Program-made: the position numbers and the translations under genes
Shown here: piece by piece, positions 16,613 to 28,994 of the stretch
Layout of the letters: every line of letters starts with the position of its first letter
How positions within the stretch are numbered: position 1 is the stretch's first letter
The notes under the pieces: generated by a model
Told to the model about the DNA's origin: nothing
What the model saw: only the letters and a program-made list of their open reading frames with translations
The model's database searches: none
NCBI RefSeq assembly: GCF_016009175.1
Contig: NZ_JADUCM010000002.1
Location: forward strand, 372,001-436,000
Direction of reading: 5' to 3'
Origin: Pseudomonas alkylphenolica
Lineage (GTDB): Bacteria; Pseudomonadota; Gammaproteobacteria; Pseudomonadales; Pseudomonadaceae
Length of the DNA stretch: 64,000 nt

Positions 16613-17908
16613 ATGGATCTGATTCTGTTGGCGGTACCGTTCTTCTTTGTCCTGATTGTGGTCGAGTTGCTCGCCGACCGCCTGCGCGGCATGCGCACCT
16701 ACCGTCTGGCAGATGCGATCAACAGCCTCAGTACCGGGGTGTTGTCGACCACCACGGGCCTGCTGACCAAGGGCGTCGGCCTGGTCACCTACGCGTTGGC
16801 CTGGGAGCACCTGGCGCTGTTCAAACTGCCAGGCGACGCAGTGTGGGTGTGGGTACTGGCGTTTGTGCTGTATGACTTGTGTTACTACTGGCTGCACCGC
16901 TTCGGGCACGAGCGCAATATCCTCTGGGCTGCGCATTCGGTGCACCACCAGAGCGAGGACTACAACCTTTCCACGGCCTTGCGCCAGACCAGCAGCGGCT
17001 TTCTGCTGTCGTGGATCTTCTACCTGCCGCTGGCGGTACTGGGCGTACCGCCGCTGGTGTTCATCACCGTCGCTGCGCTGAACCTGCTCTATCAGTTCTG
17101 GGTGCACACCCGTCACATTCCCAAGCTGGGCTGGTTCGAGTGGCTGTTCATTACGCCGTCCAATCATCGCGTGCACCATGCGCAGAATCCTTTGTACTTG
17201 GATCGCAACTACGGCGGAGTGTTCATTATCTGGGACCGCCTGTTTGGCACCTTTCAGGAAGAGGACGATAACGAGCCGGTGATCTTTGGCGTGACCACCC
17301 CGCTGGCCAGCTGGAATCCGCTGTGGGCCAACCTGCAGTTCTATGCCCAGTTGTGGCATGACGCACGCCATGCCGAGCGCTGGTGGGACAAGGTGCGGAT
17401 CTGGTTCATGCCGACGGGCTGGCGTCCGGCGGACGTGGCGCAGCGCTTTCCGCAGCCCAAGCAGGACCTGAGTCGCTTCAGCAAGTTCGAGGTGGCACTG
17501 GGCTGGCCGCAGCAACTGTACGTGGTGCTGCAGTTTGCGCTGTACGTTGCACTGGGCAGCTACCTGATGGAGCACGCGGAACGCTTGTCGGCTGCCGCCT
17601 TGTTGCTGGGCTGGGGGGTGATGGCGTTGGGGTTGTTTACGCTGGGCACTCAGCTGGAAAACCGCCCGTGGGCGTTCAAGTGCGAGCTGCTGCGCTTGGC
17701 GCTGAATGTCCCGGCCATGGTGCTGGCCGGGATGAGCGGTTTATGGCCGGTCGCTGCCCTGGCCTGGGTCGCGCTTTTCGTCTACAGCCTGCTCAGCGTG
17801 ATCGGCCTGTACGGCAGCCGCTTCTTTGCGGGCGATGCGCGCGGCCTTGATGCGGCGGCGCAGCCACAGGCAGCCACCAAGGCCCAGCAGGCCGCCGAGC
17901 ACCCATAG
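16613..17908 (+). CDS. Sterol desaturase / fatty-acid hydroxylase family membrane protein
   Basis: Membrane di-iron oxygenase; substrate probably a lipid, not definable here. 431 residues. N-terminal helices precede the histidine boxes HRFGHE, HSVHHQSE, HTRHI and NHRVHHAQN (about residues 98-190), the complete set of this superfamily. A C-terminal extension (~290-431) adds three or four transmembrane helices, making it longer than the core domain. Its last 168 bases overlap the 3' end of the convergent dedA-type gene. Divergent from elbB. Confidence 0.92.
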   Translation: MDLILLAVPFFFVLIVVELLADRLRGMRTYRLADAINSLSTGVLSTTTGLLTKGVGLVTYALAWEHLALFKLPGDAVWVWVLAFVLYDLCYYWLHRFGHERNILWAAHSVHHQSEDYNLSTALRQTSSGFLLSWIFYLPLAVLGVPPLVFITVAALNLLYQFWVHTRHIPKLGWFEWLFITPSNHRVHHAQNPLYLDRNYGGVFIIWDRLFGTFQEEDDNEPVIFGVTTPLASWNPLWANLQFYAQLWHDARHAERWWDKVRIWFMPTGWRPADVAQRFPQPKQDLSRFSKFEVALGWPQQLYVVLQFALYVALGSYLMEHAERLSAAALLLGWGVMALGLFTLGTQLENRPWAFKCELLRLALNVPAMVLAGMSGLWPVAALAWVALFVYSLLSVIGLYGSRFFAGDARGLDAAAQPQAATKAQQAAEHP

Positions 17909-18385
17909 CTCGTACTTCTTCACGTTACCCAGCAGGCCTTCGAGAATGGCGCCAAAGTGATACGCGGCGGCGCCAAGTGCCAACGCCCAGACCGCCGCAC
18001 CGATGCCGTTGAGCAGCAGGTAGCGACGCGGCGGGTAGCCGGACAGGCCGATGGCAACCGGCATGACCGTGCGCAAACCGTAAACGAAGCGAAAGCTCAG
18101 CACCCAGATGTCCGGATGGCGGCGGATGTGCTCCAGCGCGCGGTCGCCCATCAATTGCCAGCGTGGTTTGCGTGCAAGCAATTTGCGCCCGTGCTTGCGG
18201 CCCATGAAGTACCACAACTGGTCACCGGCATAGCTGCCGAAGAAGGCCACCAGGACCACCAGGTTGATATCCATGTATCCGCGGAACGCAAGGAAGCCGG
18301 CGAGAACCAGGATGGTCTCACCTTCGAAAAACGTGCCAAGAAAAAGGGCAAAGTAGCCAAAATCTTGAAGGAATTGCTCGAGCAT
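17741..18385 (-). CDS. DedA family membrane protein
   Basis: DedA/SNARE-associated (VTT) superfamily member; relatives are lipid scramblases or affect membrane potential. 214 residues with the family features EFLQDFGYFALFLGTFFEGE, a GDQLWYFMGRKHGR block and the FRFVYGLRTVMPVAIGLSGYP segment with its conserved arginine and glycines. There are four or five hydrophobic helices and a short charged tail. The 3' 168 bases are antisense to the sterol-desaturase gene; both reading frames carry a genuine-looking transmembrane helix there. Confidence 0.92.
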   Translation of the reverse strand: MLEQFLQDFGYFALFLGTFFEGETILVLAGFLAFRGYMDINLVVLVAFFGSYAGDQLWYFMGRKHGRKLLARKPRWQLMGDRALEHIRRHPDIWVLSFRFVYGLRTVMPVAIGLSGYPPRRYLLLNGIGAAVWALALGAAAYHFGAILEGLLGNVKKYELWVLGGLLGLGGCLWLRRRIKAARIARKEAAAVQADHAEQAVDEKRDPGQGSDRP

Positions 18386-18466
18386 TTTCTGGGTGCTGGC
18401 GAAATGAACGCGCAGCCTAACCCTTCGTGGGCTTTGGGGAAAGTGTCTAAATGTGTCTCGACGTGA

Positions 18467-19603
<1,137 letters not shown>

Positions 19604-19622
19604 GGCCCTTCAGGAACGCCAG

Positions 19623-21863
19623 ATGAATAACGAAGTACTCAGTGATGTCGATATGAAGCAAGCCCAGCCTGTGCCGGAGCAGATGCTCGAAACGCCGCCG
19701 GAGCCTGCTGCGGTGCCTGTGCCGGTCAACGAGGTCGAGGCGCCTGCGCCCACCCCGGCACCGGCGGCACCGGCTATCGCTATCCCCGGTCTGGATGACA
19801 GCAGCCTGTACATTCACCGCGAGCTGTCCCAGTTGCAGTTCAACATCCGCGTGCTCGAGCAGGCGCTGGATGAGAGCTACCCGTTGCTGGAGCGGCTGAA
19901 GTTTCTGCTGATCTTTTCCAGCAACCTGGATGAGTTCTTCGAAATTCGTGTGGCGGGCCTGAAAAAGCAGATTACCTTTGCCCGTGAACAAGCCGGCGCT
20001 GATGGCCTGCAACCGCACCAGGCGCTGGCGCGGATCAGTGAGGTGGTACACAGCGAGGTCCATCGCCAGTATGCGATCCTCAACGACGTACTGCTGCCAG
20101 AGCTGGAAAAACACCAGATTCGCTTCATCCGTCGCCGGCACTGGAACACCAAGCTCAAGACCTGGGTGCGGCGCTTCTTCCGTGACGAGATCGCGCCGAT
20201 CATCACCCCGATTGGCCTCGACCCGACGCACCCGTTCCCGTTGCTGGTGAACAAGAGCCTGAACTTCATCGTCGAGCTGGAAGGCGTCGATGCCTTCGGC
20301 CGAGATTCGGGTCTGGCGATCATTCCGGCGCCGCGCCTGTTGCCACGGGTAATCAAGGTGCCGGAGGAGGTGGGTGGGCCGGGGGACAACTATGTGTTCC
20401 TCTCCTCGATGATCCATGCCCATGCCGACGACCTGTTCCAGGGCATGAAGGTCAAGGGTTGCTATCAGTTCCGCCTGACCCGTAACGCCGACCTGGCGCT
20501 GGACTCCGAAGATGTCGAAGACCTGGCCCGGGCCCTGCGTGGCGAGCTGTTCTCGCGTCGCTATGGCGATGCGGTGCGTCTGGAAGTGGCAGACACTTGC
20601 CCCAAACACCTGTCGGACTACCTGCTCAAGCAGTTCAGCCTGAGCGAAAGCGAGCTGTACCAGGTCAACGGCCCGGTCAACCTGACCCGTCTGTTCAGCA
20701 TTACCGGCCTGGATAGTCACCCGGAATTGCAATACACCCCGTTCACACCAGCGATTCCAAAGCTGCTGCAGAACGCCGAGAACATTTTCAGCGTGGTCGG
20801 CAAGCAGGACATCCTGCTCATGCACCCGTTCGAGTCGTTCACCCCGGTGGTGGATCTGTTGCGTCAGGCCGCCAAGGACCCGCATGTCCTGGCCGTGCGC
20901 CAGACCCTGTACCGCAGTGGTGCCAACTCGGAGATCGTCGACGCGCTGGTCGATGCGGCGCGTAACGGCAAGGAGGTCACCGCAGTGATCGAATTGCGCG
21001 CGCGCTTTGATGAAGAGTCCAACCTGCAACTGGCCAGCCGCCTGCAGGCTGCCGGTGCGGTAGTGATCTACGGTGTGGTCGGCTTCAAGACCCACGCCAA
21101 GATGATGCTGATCCTGCGCCGCGAAGCCGGCGAGATTGTGCGTTATGCCCACCTGGGTACCGGTAACTACCACGCCGGCAACGCCCGTCTGTACACCGAC
21201 TACAGCCTGCTGACCTCGGATGACGCCTTGTGCGAAGACGTCGGCAAGCTGTTCAGCCAGTTGATCGGCATGGGCAAGACCCTGCGCATGAAAAAGCTGC
21301 TGCACGCGCCGTTCACCCTCAAGAAGGGCATGCTCGACATGATCGCGCGCGAGACCCAGTTTGCCCTTGATGGCAAGCCAGCGCACATCATCGCCAAGTT
21401 CAACTCGCTGACTGATCCGAAGATCATCCGCGCCCTGTACAAGGCCAGCCAGTCCGGGGTGCGTATCGATCTGGTGGTGCGCGGCATGTGCTGCCTGCGG
21501 CCAGGGATTGCCGGGGTGTCGCACAACATCCAGGTGCGCTCGATCATCGGACGCTTCCTCGAGCACACGCGGGTGTTCTACTTCCTCAATGGCGGTGAAG
21601 AGCAGATGTTCCTCTCCAGTGCCGACTGGATGGAGCGCAACCTCGACAAGCGCGTCGAGACCTGCTTCCCGGTCGAGGGCAAGAAGTTGATCCTGCGGGT
21701 GAAGAAGGAGTTGGAGGGATACCTGACCGACAACACTCACGCCTGGATCCTGCAGCCGGATGGTCGCTACGTGCGCAGCACACCAACCGGCAACCAGAAC
21801 CCCCGCAGTGCCCAGGCGACACTGCTCGAGCGTTTGAGCAACCCGGTCCTCAGCGTACGCTGA
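19623..21863 (+). CDS. ppk: Polyphosphate kinase 1
   Basis: Reversibly polymerises ATP gamma-phosphate into inorganic polyphosphate. 746 residues; an unusually Pro/Ala/Glu-rich N-terminal tail (~1-58) precedes the PPK1 core ([36 protein letters not shown]). The two PLD-like C-terminal domains contain the autophosphorylated-histidine region [21 protein letters not shown]. The tail adds length relative to E. coli PPK (about 690 residues) and looks disordered. Its last 14 bases overlap the 3' end of convergent ppx. Confidence 0.97.
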   Translation: MNNEVLSDVDMKQAQPVPEQMLETPPEPAAVPVPVNEVEAPAPTPAPAAPAIAIPGLDDSSLYIHRELSQLQFNIRVLEQALDESYPLLERLKFLLIFSSNLDEFFEIRVAGLKKQITFAREQAGADGLQPHQALARISEVVHSEVHRQYAILNDVLLPELEKHQIRFIRRRHWNTKLKTWVRRFFRDEIAPIITPIGLDPTHPFPLLVNKSLNFIVELEGVDAFGRDSGLAIIPAPRLLPRVIKVPEEVGGPGDNYVFLSSMIHAHADDLFQGMKVKGCYQFRLTRNADLALDSEDVEDLARALRGELFSRRYGDAVRLEVADTCPKHLSDYLLKQFSLSESELYQVNGPVNLTRLFSITGLDSHPELQYTPFTPAIPKLLQNAENIFSVVGKQDILLMHPFESFTPVVDLLRQAAKDPHVLAVRQTLYRSGANSEIVDALVDAARNGKEVTAVIELRARFDEESNLQLASRLQAAGAVVIYGVVGFKTHAKMMLILRREAGEIVRYAHLGTGNYHAGNARLYTDYSLLTSDDALCEDVGKLFSQLIGMGKTLRMKKLLHAPFTLKKGMLDMIARETQFALDGKPAHIIAKFNSLTDPKIIRALYKASQSGVRIDLVVRGMCCLRPGIAGVSHNIQVRSIIGRFLEHTRVFYFLNGGEEQMFLSSADWMERNLDKRVETCFPVEGKKLILRVKKELEGYLTDNTHAWILQPDGRYVRSTPTGNQNPRSAQATLLERLSNPVLSVR

Positions 21864-23352
21864 GGACGAAGCCGACCCGGGTCAGCCACTCGGCCTCCAG
21901 GCCGAAGTCGGCCTGGGTCAGCTGGTTCTGCTCCAGCCAGCCGGCCGGGAATTCCACGTCGAGGCTGTCGCCTGCTGCGTGCAGGGTGACTGTCGGCATC
22001 TGCTGGGTGCCGCGGATGTGGTGGAACAGGATCGCAAAGCGCAGCAGCACGCACAGGCGGATCAACTTGGCGCCGTCTTCGCCGAACTCGGCAAACTTGT
22101 CCTTTGGAATATTGCGGCGGTGGCCACGCACCAGCAGGGCGAGCATTTGCTGGTCTTCGCGGGAGAAGCCGGCCAGGTCCGAGTGCTCGATCAGGTAGGC
22201 GCCGTGCTTGTGATAATGATAGTGGGCGATGTCCAGACCCACTTCATGCACCTTTGCAGCCCAGCCGAGCAGCTCGCGCCAGATCCCGTCTTCGAGGTCC
22301 CACGCTTTGGCCACCTGGTCGAAGGCGTGCAAGGCCTTGCGCTCTACCCGTGCGGCCTGGCCCTGGTCAACGTGGTAGCGCTCCATCAACGAGCTCAGGG
22401 TGCGCTCACGCACGTCTTCATGGTGATGGCGGCCCAGCAGGTCGAACAGTACGCCTTCGCGCAGCGCGCCGTCGCAGTGGTCCATGCGCTGCAGTTCCAG
22501 TGCATCGAAAATGGCTTCGAGAATCGCCAGGCCCGCCGGGAAAATCGCCCGGCGGTCAGGTTTGACGCCGTCGAAGTCGATCTTCTCGACATCCCCCAGT
22601 TTGAACAGCTTTCGTTTGAGCCAGGCCAGGCCCTCGGCATTGACCTCGCCGTTGCCCATGCCGCCATCTTTCAGGGCCAGGCCGATGGCGCGGATGGTCC
22701 CCGAGGAGCCGATGGCCTCGTCCCAGGTCAGGCGGTGCAGGGCGTTTTCGATGCTCATCAGTTCCAGGCGTGCGGCGGTGTAGGCCTGGGCGTAGCGTGC
22801 CGGGGTGATCTTGCCGTCACGGAAATAACGCTGGGTAAAGCTGACGCAGCCCATCTGCAGGCTCTCGCGCAGCAACGGCTCGAAACGCTGGCCGATGATG
22901 AATTCGGTACTGCCGCCGCCAATGTCGGCGACCAGGCGTTTGCCGGGAGTATCGGCCAAAGTGTGGGAGACGCCCAGGTAGATCAAACGGGCTTCTTCAC
23001 GGCCGGAAATCACTTCGACCGGGTGACCAAGAATCTCTTCGGCGCGGCGGATGAACTCGCCGCGGTTGCGTGCTTCGCGCAGGGCGTTGGTGCCGACGAT
23101 GCGCACGGCACCGGCCGGCATGCCGTTGATCAGCTGGGCGAAACGCTTGAGGCAGTCCAGGCCGCGCTGCATGGACTCTTCATTGAGTTGGCGCTCTTCG
23201 TTGATGCCGGCGGCCAGCTGAACCTTCTCTCCAAGGCGCTCAAGGATGCGGATCTCGGTATGGTGGGCCTTGGCCACAACCATATGGAAACTGTTGGAGC
23301 CCAGGTCGATGGCAGCGATCAAGGACAGATTCTTGGCTGTGGTTTGCGGCAT
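21850..23352 (-). CDS. ppx: Exopolyphosphatase (Ppx/GppA family)
   Basis: Removes terminal phosphate from polyphosphate (and possibly pppGpp). 500 residues from ATG 23352, giving [26 protein letters not shown]; upstream in-frame sequence is discarded because it has no family match. ASKHA phosphate loops [10 protein letters not shown] and [10 protein letters not shown], the [10 protein letters not shown] segment, and a C-terminal HD-like helical domain ([18 protein letters not shown]) mark it as Ppx. Convergent with ppk, so synthesis and breakdown genes face one another. Confidence 0.96.
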   Translation of the reverse strand: MPQTTAKNLSLIAAIDLGSNSFHMVVAKAHHTEIRILERLGEKVQLAAGINEERQLNEESMQRGLDCLKRFAQLINGMPAGAVRIVGTNALREARNRGEFIRRAEEILGHPVEVISGREEARLIYLGVSHTLADTPGKRLVADIGGGSTEFIIGQRFEPLLRESLQMGCVSFTQRYFRDGKITPARYAQAYTAARLELMSIENALHRLTWDEAIGSSGTIRAIGLALKDGGMGNGEVNAEGLAWLKRKLFKLGDVEKIDFDGVKPDRRAIFPAGLAILEAIFDALELQRMDHCDGALREGVLFDLLGRHHHEDVRERTLSSLMERYHVDQGQAARVERKALHAFDQVAKAWDLEDGIWRELLGWAAKVHEVGLDIAHYHYHKHGAYLIEHSDLAGFSREDQQMLALLVRGHRRNIPKDKFAEFGEDGAKLIRLCVLLRFAILFHHIRGTQQMPTVTLHAAGDSLDVEFPAGWLEQNQLTQADFGLEAEWLTRVGFVLSVR

Positions 23353-23528
23353 GGTCGTGATTTCTCGTTCGATAACCCGGCAATCCTGCCACGATCCACC
23401 GCTGACGCCAACGCGCAGCGTATCAAGGCTTGATATGGGGCAGGTTGATTGAGGAAATATGACTTTCCCGTGACAGCACCGATATGCGCGGTCATGCACA
23501 ACTATAGTTACACTCAATCGCCTGCGAC

Positions 23529-23557
23529 TTCCTGTAGGGCGTCGGTGCAGCTATGAT
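23529..23557 (+). promoter_or_regulatory. Candidate sigma-70 promoter of trxA
   Basis: TTCCTG (23529-23534) and TATGAT (23552-23557) separated by 17 bases, ending 37 bases before the trxA ATG. The -10 is good and the -35 is weak. Confidence 0.4.
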
Positions 23558-23594
23558 GGGCCACGTTTTTTTGCTTACGACCTTGGAGACTTCC

Positions 23595-23924
23595 ATGAGC
23601 AGCGATCTTATCAAACACGTCACCGACGCCACCTTCGAAGCCGAAGTGCTCAAAGCAGAAGGCCCGGTGCTGGTCGACTACTGGGCTGAATGGTGCGGCC
23701 CTTGCAAAATGATCGCTCCGGTTCTGGACGACATCGCCGCTACCTATCAGGGCAAACTGACTGTCGCCAAGCTGAACATCGACGACAACCAGGAAACCCC
23801 GGCCAAGCACGGCGTTCGTGGCATCCCGACCCTGATGCTGTTCAAGAACGGCAATGTCGAGGCCACCAAGGTCGGCGCACTGTCCAAGTCTCAGCTGGCA
23901 GCCTTCCTGGACGCCAATATCTGA
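23595..23924 (+). CDS. trxA: Thioredoxin 1
   Basis: General cytosolic disulfide reductase. 109 residues from ATG 23595, which follows TTGGAGAC (Shine-Dalgarno) by a normal distance; an in-frame ATG at 23553 is too far upstream and adds non-family residues. Active site W33-C34-G-P-C37, buried D28 and cis-proline in GIPTLMLF are present. Flanked by its own terminator, so monocistronic; the ppx-trxA-rho order is the standard pseudomonad one. Confidence 0.98.
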   Translation: MSSDLIKHVTDATFEAEVLKAEGPVLVDYWAEWCGPCKMIAPVLDDIAATYQGKLTVAKLNIDDNQETPAKHGVRGIPTLMLFKNGNVEATKVGALSKSQLAAFLDANI

Positions 23925-23927
23925 GTC

Positions 23928-23960
23928 AAAAAAGCCCCGCATTCGCCGGGGCTTTTCTTT
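23928..23960 (+). terminator. Intrinsic terminator of trxA
   Basis: AGCCCCG / CGGGGCT stem with a CATTCGC-type loop, flanked by an A-run before and TTTTCTTT after. Confidence 0.93.
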
Positions 23961-24101
23961 ATCTGGTGACTAGACGCCAGAAAAAGCAGGTGTTACATTC
24001 GGCCTCGCACTGTTTTTTTGGTGCCCTCTGCACGCCGTCGCCGACGCATCCCTAATTCGAATCAGTACGCGATCCTGTCGCCTTCTTTGCGGCGCGGCTT
24101 C

Positions 24102-24120
24102 ATTAAGCCAGAAGCTTAAT
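24102..24120 (+). promoter_or_regulatory. Perfect inverted repeat in the rho leader
   Basis: ATTAAGC-CAGAA-GCTTAAT: 7-base arms with a 5-base loop, 33 bases before the rho start, followed by a C-rich pyrimidine tract (TCCCCCTTCTT). C-rich, G-poor RNA is what Rho binds, so the leader could take part in rho autoregulation; that is inference. Confidence 0.4.
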
Positions 24121-24153
24121 TCCCCCTTCTTACATGATTACGTCATCCCCCTT

Positions 24154-25413
<1,260 letters not shown>

Positions 25414-25429
25414 ACTGTTGCGTTGCGCA

Positions 25430-25453
25430 AGAGCCGGGGCAACCCGGCTTTTT
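25430..25453 (+). terminator. Intrinsic terminator of rho
   Basis: GCCGGG-GCAA-CCCGGC followed by TTTTT, 20 bases after the rho stop codon. Confidence 0.92.
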
Positions 25454-25540
25454 GCTATCTGTACTTTGGCTATTCTGGCTGGCCGGGTTAGGCGATACAC
25501 TTTGCACCCCCGACCGGTACGGCGAATACGAGGCTTTTGC

Positions 25541-27007
25541 ATGCAGTATCGCGATTTGCGCGACTTTATCCGTGGCCTGGAACAGCGCGGCGAACTCAAG
25601 CGCATCCAGGTTCCGATTTCTCCAGTCCTGGAAATGACTGAAGTCTGCGACCGCACCCTGCGCGCCAAAGGCCCGGCGCTGTTGTTCGAAAAGCCAACAG
25701 GCTTCGACATCCCGGTGCTTGGCAACCTGTTTGGCACCCCGGAGCGGGTGGCCATGGGCATGGGCGCCGAGTCGGTCAGCGAGCTGCGTGAGATCGGCAA
25801 GCTGCTGGCCTTCCTCAAGGAGCCCGAGCCGCCCAAGGGCCTGAAAGATGCCTGGTCAAAGCTGCCGATCTTCAAGAAGGTCGTGTCGATGGCGCCGAAA
25901 GTGGTCAAGGACGCGGCCTGCCACGAAGTGGTCATCGAAGGCGACGACGTTGACCTCGGCATGCTGCCCGTGCAGCACTGCTGGCCGGGCGATGTCGCAC
26001 CGCTGATCACCTGGGGCCTGACCGTGACCCGCGGTCCGAACAAGGAGCGCCAGAACCTCGGGATCTACCGCCAGCAGGTGATCGGCCGCAACAAGGTCAT
26101 CATGCGCTGGCTGAGCCACCGCGGCGGCGCCCTGGATTACCGTGAGTGGTGCGAGAAGCACCCGGGCCAGCCGTTCCCGGTCTCCGTGGCGCTGGGCGCT
26201 GATCCTGCGACCATTCTCGGCGCCGTGACGCCGGTGCCCGACACCCTGTCCGAATACGCCTTTGCCGGCCTCTTGCGCGGCAACCGCACCGAGTTGGTGA
26301 AGTGCCGGGGCAATGACCTGCAGGTGCCGGCCGCGGCCGAGATCATCCTTGAGGGGGTGATTCATCCGGGTGAAATGGCCCCGGAAGGCCCGTACGGTGA
26401 CCACACCGGTTACTACAACGAGGTCGACAGCTTCCCGGTGTTTACCGTGGAGCGCATCACTCATCGCAAGAACCCGATCTACCACAGCACCTACACCGGC
26501 CGTCCGCCGGATGAGCCGGCCATTCTCGGCGTGGCGCTCAACGAAGTGTTCGTGCCGATCCTGCAGAAGCAGTTCCCGGAAATCACCGACTTCTACCTGC
26601 CGCCAGAAGGCTGTTCCTACCGTATGGCGGTGGTGACCATGAAGAAGCAGTACCCGGGGCACGCCAAGCGCGTGATGCTCGGTGTCTGGTCGTTTTTGCG
26701 ACAGTTCATGTACACCAAGTTCGTTATCGTCACCGACGACGATATCAACGCCCGTGACTGGAACGATGTGATCTGGGCGATCACCACGCGCATGGACCCC
26801 AAGCGCGACACGGTGATGATCGAAAACACCCCGATCGACTACCTGGACTTCGCTTCGCCGGTGTCCGGCCTGGGCTCGAAGATGGGCCTGGACGCGACGA
26901 ACAAGTGGCCGGGAGAAACCACCCGTGAATGGGGACGTGTCATCGTCAAGGATGAAGCGGTCACCCGGCGGATCGATGAGCTGTGGCAGCAGTTGGGAAT
27001 AGACTAA
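25541..27007 (+). CDS. ubiD: 4-hydroxy-3-polyprenylbenzoate decarboxylase
   Basis: Decarboxylates the prenylated ring intermediate of ubiquinone synthesis using prenylated FMN made by UbiX. 488 residues from ATG 25541 ([19 protein letters not shown]), the normal UbiD start and length; upstream open frame to 25418 overlaps the rho terminator. Conserved blocks include [23 protein letters not shown] and the catalytic-glutamate region [19 protein letters not shown]. Stop TAA abuts the ATG of the next gene with zero spacing, indicating an operon with a flavin reductase. Confidence 0.97.
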   Translation: MQYRDLRDFIRGLEQRGELKRIQVPISPVLEMTEVCDRTLRAKGPALLFEKPTGFDIPVLGNLFGTPERVAMGMGAESVSELREIGKLLAFLKEPEPPKGLKDAWSKLPIFKKVVSMAPKVVKDAACHEVVIEGDDVDLGMLPVQHCWPGDVAPLITWGLTVTRGPNKERQNLGIYRQQVIGRNKVIMRWLSHRGGALDYREWCEKHPGQPFPVSVALGADPATILGAVTPVPDTLSEYAFAGLLRGNRTELVKCRGNDLQVPAAAEIILEGVIHPGEMAPEGPYGDHTGYYNEVDSFPVFTVERITHRKNPIYHSTYTGRPPDEPAILGVALNEVFVPILQKQFPEITDFYLPPEGCSYRMAVVTMKKQYPGHAKRVMLGVWSFLRQFMYTKFVIVTDDDINARDWNDVIWAITTRMDPKRDTVMIENTPIDYLDFASPVSGLGSKMGLDATNKWPGETTREWGRVIVKDEAVTRRIDELWQQLGID

Positions 27008-27976
27008 ATGCAGGTAACCTTGCAGCCGTCCGGGGCCGTGTTGACGCTCAACCCCGGTGAAAGGATTCTGGATGGGGCGCGACGTCTGGGCTACGACTGC
27101 CCGCAGAGCTGTCGCAATGGCAACTGCCATGTCTGTGCCGCCTTGCTGGTCGAAGGGCGGGTGCGTCAGGACGGGCAGGAGCGTGATCATGGCGAGCTGT
27201 TCACCTGCATCGCCGAACCACTGGAGGACTGTGTCTTGTTGTGGGATGGCGTGCTCGCCCTGGGCGAGTTGCCGGTGCGGACGCTGGCCTGTCAGTTGAG
27301 CGAGTGCGTTGAGGTCGGTGGCGACGTCTGGCGGGTGCGCCTGCGCGCGCCAGCGGGGAAGCCACCGCGTTACCACGCCGGGCAGTACCTGATGATCGAG
27401 CGCGATACGGGCGACAAGGCCGCCTTCTCCCTGGCCTCGGCGCCCCATGGCGGTCGTGACCTCGAGCTGCACGTGCTGGCCCGCGAGAACAGTGCGGTCG
27501 AACTGATCGCGCAGTTGCAGCGCAACGGCATGGCGCGGCTGGAGATGCCCTTTGGCGATACGCACCTGGCCGAGCTGCCTGATGGCCCGCTGGTACTGAT
27601 CGCCGCCGGCACCGGTATGGCGCAGATGCACAGCCTGATCGAGCACTGCCGGGCCCAGGGCTTCAAGCATCCGGTGCACCTGTACTGGGGCGTGCGCCTT
27701 CCGGAAGACTTTTATCAGATCGAGCACTGGGCGCAGTGGGAACAGTTGCCGAACCTGTACCTGCACAGGGTGGTCAGCGACCTGTGTGGCTGGGAGGGGC
27801 GCTGCGGGATGCTGCATGAGGCGGTCTGTGAGGATTTGAAAGACCTGGCAGGTGTGCACGTTTATGCCAGTGGATCACCGAACATGATCTACGCCACGCT
27901 GGATGCACTGGTTGAGGCCGGAATGGATGCTCATCAGATGCGCGCCGATGTCTTCGCTTATGCTCCTCGCGGTTGA
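27008..27976 (+). CDS. 2Fe-2S / FAD / NAD(P)H oxidoreductase (CDP-6-deoxyglucoseen-reductase-like)
   Basis: Single-polypeptide electron-transfer chain. 322 residues: N-terminal plant-type [2Fe-2S] ferredoxin (~1-90) with CPQSCRNGNCHVC and the fourth ligand in LFTCIAEP; FAD-binding barrel (~95-190) with RYHAGQYLM and AAFSLASAP; NAD(P)H-binding domain (~190-322) with PLVLIAAGTGMAQM and VYASGSPNMI. Related to bacterial phenol-hydroxylase and AscD reductases. It follows ubiD with no gap; a role in supplying electrons to ubiquinone-pathway oxygenases or flavin reduction is plausible but unproven. Confidence 0.88.
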   Translation: MQVTLQPSGAVLTLNPGERILDGARRLGYDCPQSCRNGNCHVCAALLVEGRVRQDGQERDHGELFTCIAEPLEDCVLLWDGVLALGELPVRTLACQLSECVEVGGDVWRVRLRAPAGKPPRYHAGQYLMIERDTGDKAAFSLASAPHGGRDLELHVLARENSAVELIAQLQRNGMARLEMPFGDTHLAELPDGPLVLIAAGTGMAQMHSLIEHCRAQGFKHPVHLYWGVRLPEDFYQIEHWAQWEQLPNLYLHRVVSDLCGWEGRCGMLHEAVCEDLKDLAGVHVYASGSPNMIYATLDALVEAGMDAHQMRADVFAYAPRG

Positions 27977-27988
27977 ATGACGGAATAA

Positions 27989-28014
27989 GGCACGCTGCAA
28001 TAGCGTGCCGGGTT
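27989..28014 (+). terminator. Hairpin after the ubiD-reductase pair
   Basis: GGCACGCT-GCAAT-AGCGTGCC, perfect 8-base stem, followed by GGGTTTAA. It looks like a weak intrinsic terminator 12 bases past the stop. Confidence 0.6.
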
Positions 28015-28252
28015 TAATAACCACTGTTGTTCTTGCCGGGCATAATGCAATTATTATTGCCAGCAGCGCAAATAACTTTCGCTACACTTGAAATAACACC
28101 CGGTTGTTTGCGCAAGGCCTTGTTGCAGGGCGCTTCCGGGGTGAGGTGAGGCTTGTGTTCAATACGCAATCTGCCGTACGGTAAGTACACGGATAACGTA
28201 TTCGTTTACAGTGACTCACTTCAGTAGTTCACGAGGAATTCTGGCGGCAGCT

Positions 28253-28903
28253 ATGTCGGCGATTGAATCTGCATCTTTGAATGTGGCTTATCCTCCGTTG
28301 CTCGACTTCGGACAACAACTGTCCCATGAGCAACTTAAACTTTCGGTTCAACACACCATGTCCCTGCACCAGGGTGGACCGGTCTGGTTGTTTGCCTACG
28401 GTTCGCTGATCTGGCGCCCGGAGTGCAATGCCGCCGAGCGCCGGCGCGCCAAAGTGCATGGTTATCATCGTGGTCTGTACCTCTGGTCTCACGAGCATCG
28501 TGGTACGCCGGAGTGCCCGGGCCTGGTGTTCGGCCTCGACCGGGGCGGTTCGTGCGGCGGTTTTGCCTATCGTCTGCCGGACGAATGCCTGGAGGACTCG
28601 TTGCTGGCCCTGTGGCAGCGCGAGATGCCGTATCCGGCCTACCGGCCACACTGGCTGACCTGCCGCCTCGATGATGGCAGCAAGGTGCAGGCACTGGGCT
28701 TCGTGCTGGAACGGCACCTGCCGTGTTATGCCGGTAACCTGCCGGATGATCTGCTCAGCCAGATATTCGCCAATGCCAAGGGGCGCTACGGCAGTACCCG
28801 CGATTACGTCGAACAGACACTCAATGCCCTGCGCAGCCATGCCATGCCCGACCGGAACCTTGAAGCGCGGTTTCGCCGTTGCCATTTCCAGGGGAAGGTT
28901 TGA
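28253..28903 (+). CDS. ChaC-like gamma-glutamylcyclotransferase
   Basis: Glutathione-degrading enzyme family: releases 5-oxoproline from gamma-glutamyl peptides. 216 residues from ATG 28253. The GGCT fold signature VWLFAYGSLIWRPE, the HGYHRGLYLWSHEHRGTPECPGLV region (shown in part) and FAYRLPDE are characteristic. The start is uncertain: AGGA sits about 15 bases before this ATG, whereas an in-frame CTG at 28241 is better spaced and a GTG at 28211 is also open. The 276 bases upstream contain only the preceding hairpin and no gene I can see. Confidence 0.88.
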   Translation: MSAIESASLNVAYPPLLDFGQQLSHEQLKLSVQHTMSLHQGGPVWLFAYGSLIWRPECNAAERRRAKVHGYHRGLYLWSHEHRGTPECPGLVFGLDRGGSCGGFAYRLPDECLEDSLLALWQREMPYPAYRPHWLTCRLDDGSKVQALGFVLERHLPCYAGNLPDDLLSQIFANAKGRYGSTRDYVEQTLNALRSHAMPDRNLEARFRRCHFQGKV

Positions 28904-28909
28904 CGCTGT

Positions 28910-28928
28910 AGTAATGAGAATTGTTATT
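28910..28928 (+). promoter_or_regulatory. Probable Fur box
   Basis: AGTAATGAGAATTGTTATT matches 13 of 19 positions of the Fur consensus GATAATGATAATCATTATC, including both hexamer cores. It lies just after the ChaC stop and 66 bases before the TonB-domain gene, so it would make that gene iron-repressed. Confidence 0.55.
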
Positions 28929-28994
28929 TGGTAAGCGTCGCGCCGGAGCGCTATCATCGCGCGCTCTACATGGCAGGTTTGGCAAGGATCAGGG

